Source: Arenibacter sp. F26102 | Lineage (GTDB): Bacteria; Bacteroidota; Bacteroidia; Flavobacteriales; Flavobacteriaceae | Assembly: GCF_023015865.1 (NCBI RefSeq) | Contig: NZ_JALKBC010000017.1 | Location: forward strand, 51,246-115,245 | Reading direction: 5' to 3' | Length of the DNA stretch: 64,000 nt | Part shown: piece by piece, positions 62,630 through 64,000 of the stretch | Numbering within the stretch: the stretch's first letter is position 1 | Layout of the letters: every line of letters begins with the position of its first letter | Notes under the pieces: model-generated | What the model saw: the letters and a program-made list of their open reading frames with translations, nothing else | Told to the model about the DNA's origin: nothing | The model's database searches: none | Translations under genes and position numbers: made by a program

Positions 62630-63490
62630 ATGAAAAAAGGACTAATAAAAATGAGCATTAAAGGAATGTCACTAATAGTTTTATTGGTGATGGGTTCCTG
62701 TAACAACGAAGATTCCACTACTATTGACGAAGGCTCCTCAATAGAAGTGGTAGAACTTGTAGCCAGTGATGAAGCGGATTTAATTTCAGAAGAAATTGCC
62801 AACATTGGAGAAGATGTTTATGCTACCTTAGAGATCAGAGCAACATCAAAAGCATTCTTTCTTTCCGATTATCTACCGGAATGCGTTACCATAACTACAG
62901 TTGTTGTTAATGGTAAAAAGGAAACCGACATAGATTTTGGAGATGGCTGTGAGCTGCCCAATGGCAATCTGTTAAGTGGGGTTATCCATTTGAGTTATGC
63001 AAAGGAGGTGGATACGGCAACTAAAACCATAAGTCTTTCCTTGGAGAATTTTACTTTTAATGAAGTGGCCGTTGAAGGTAGTGCCAATTTGGAAAGAAAA
63101 CGAAGCAATGACAATGGCAATCCAGAATCCCATGCTGTTGCCAGTTATAATGGCGTATGGCCAGATGGAAGTGCTGCTAGTTTTACGGGTGAAAGAACAC
63201 GGGAATGGGTAGAAGGGTATGGTTCCGGATTTTGGGCAGATAATGTATTCCTGATTTCTGGTCAAGGCACATATACCGGTAAAACGGGTGATGTTTATTC
63301 CAGGGAAACCATTAGCCCATTACGCAGGGAATTGTCGTGCAGATTTTTGGTCAGCGGCGTGTTGGAAGTGTCTAAAAATGATACTACGGTTAGTCTCGAT
63401 TTTGGTGATGGCAGTTGTGATGCCAAAGGTATGTTGACTTTTCCCAATGGAGAAACCAAGGAAATTTTATTAAGAAGGTTCAACAAGTAA
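62630..63490 (+). CDS. Hypothetical lipoprotein
   Basis: A 286-residue protein with a lipobox LLVMGSC (Cys24) after a hydrophobic stretch. The mature protein has two similar acidic segments, IDFGDGCELPNG and LDFGDGSCDAKGMLTFPNG, and a long beta-rich middle. I do not recognise the family. It is anchored in the envelope by inference. It is a single + strand gene, followed by the end of an insertion sequence, and is upstream-divergent from rpsO. Confidence 0.7.
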   Translation: MKKGLIKMSIKGMSLIVLLVMGSCNNEDSTTIDEGSSIEVVELVASDEADLISEEIANIGEDVYATLEIRATSKAFFLSDYLPECVTITTVVVNGKKETDIDFGDGCELPNGNLLSGVIHLSYAKEVDTATKTISLSLENFTFNEVAVEGSANLERKRSNDNGNPESHAVASYNGVWPDGSAASFTGERTREWVEGYGSGFWADNVFLISGQGTYTGKTGDVYSRETISPLRRELSCRFLVSGVLEVSKNDTTVSLDFGDGSCDAKGMLTFPNGETKEILLRRFNK

Positions 63491-63507
63491 AACAAGTTCA
63501 AATAAAA

Positions 63508-64000
63508 GAGGCTGTCTAAAAACAATTAGGCGGTCTTTTTATTTTTAGTGATTTTGGTGACTTTGATTTTTAAACTGTTTTAATTTGAACAGTGTAAGGA
63601 AGCCAGAGTAGTCCTATCCGGCTAGGGTAACTTTTTTCAGGTTGTGGGCCATTGCAATTAGCCCTATTTCAGTCTCCACTTTATTGATTCCCCTTAGCAT
63701 AAAGCGTTTAAAATTCATATTCTGTTTAATGTTCCCAAAGACAGCCTCAACATCCCAGCATCTTTGTTTACGATGGGCAATTCCCTCCGGGCTTAGTAAT
63801 TTTTCCTTTGCCTTGGCCCTGAGTCTGACCAGGTTGTGATTTCTTTCTACGATCCGGCTGCCTTGTGATTTATGGCAGACTCCCCGCATGGGGCACTCTA
63901 AACAGTTGCTTGCCCGATAGCGATCAATGGTTTGTAAGTATCCTGTCTTGGTTTCTTTCTGGTAACCACCTATATTTTGCATTACTTGGCCCATTGGGCA
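63508..64000 (-). mobile_element. Insertion sequence of the IS1182 type (partial, window edge)
   Basis: The inner part of an IS: the end at about 63508 with GAGGCTGTCTAAAA, typical of IS1182-family termini, then the 3' part of its transposase gene. The other end lies outside the window, so neither the target duplication nor the full element can be checked. Confidence 0.7.
63614..64000 (-). CDS. Transposase, C-terminal part (IS1182-like DDE)
   Basis: 128 residues are visible; the frame stays open to the window edge, so the true start lies beyond 64000. The residues RYRASNCLECPMRGVCHKSQG contain the cysteine-rich segment of the DDE_Tnp_1-type IS1182 transposases, and the C-terminal part VEAVFGNIKQNMNFKRFMLRG carries the Glu of the catalytic DDE triad in the E...K/R context. 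The end MAHNLKKVTLAG is typical. Whether the copy is active cannot be judged. Confidence 0.85.
   Translation of the reverse strand, partial: CPMGQVMQNIGGYQKETKTGYLQTIDRYRASNCLECPMRGVCHKSQGSRIVERNHNLVRLRAKAKEKLLSPEGIAHRKQRCWDVEAVFGNIKQNMNFKRFMLRGINKVETEIGLIAMAHNLKKVTLAG

Overview
The window is a chromosomal segment of a marine-type member of Flavobacteriaceae (phylum Bacteroidota). The evidence is the gliding genes gldB and gldC, a primary sigma factor without region 1.1, TAnnTTTG-type -7 promoter elements, a Bacteroidota-order division/cell-wall (dcw) cluster, many TTG/GTG starts with little Shine-Dalgarno signal, and sulfatase and unsaturated-uronate genes of the kind used on algal or plant polysaccharides.

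Layout. 1-9.7 kb is housekeeping: rsgA-dtd-mazG, aroA, queA, rlmN, a polyprenyl diphosphate synthase, a zinc-ribbon protein and dnaG. 9.7-14.7 kb holds an orphan LuxR-type response regulator, nadE, gldB-gldC, a small conserved protein, engB and an alpha/beta hydrolase. 14.9-30.5 kb is the dcw cluster on the + strand: mraZ-rsmH-ftsL-ftsI-murE-mraY-murD-ftsW-murG-murC-ftsQ-ftsA-ftsZ, without murF or ddl, preceded by three 10-bp-spaced GTGGT boxes that look like an MraZ operator. yqeY follows.

31.0-32.3 kb is the most unusual part: three perfectly phased 317-bp tandem units. Each has a damaged tRNA-Arg copy (39-nt hairpin inserted at the D loop, anticodon-to-acceptor part deleted) and a GIY-YIG nuclease ORF. 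The array ends in one intact tRNA-Arg(TCG), whose 5' part overlaps the 3' end of the last ORF. An ~80-bp repeat follows twice.

32.3-43.8 kb is accessory: a lipoprotein, an outer-membrane protein divergent from a PAS-LuxR regulator with a palindrome between them, a 59-aa membrane protein, a CPA2 antiporter, a sulfatase, cupin, GNAT, phosphodiesterase and others, plus a relic of a second sulfatase gene. 43.8-50.8 kb is a uronate module: a pyruvate kinase-like protein, a DUF4861 lipoprotein, kduD and kduI, divergent from a LacI regulator and a GH88 hydrolase. GH88 would release an unsaturated uronate, and KduI and KduD would take it to 2-keto-3-deoxygluconate. A 34-bp perfect palindrome in the divergent promoter is the likely LacI-type operator. 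50.8-64 kb returns to general genes (ypdA-like, rpe, RhlE-type helicase, NmrA-like protein, radical SAM/B12 protein, rpoD, pnp, rpsO, a lipoprotein) and ends inside an IS1182-like transposase.

All functional calls come from reading motifs, lengths and context; no database search was run.
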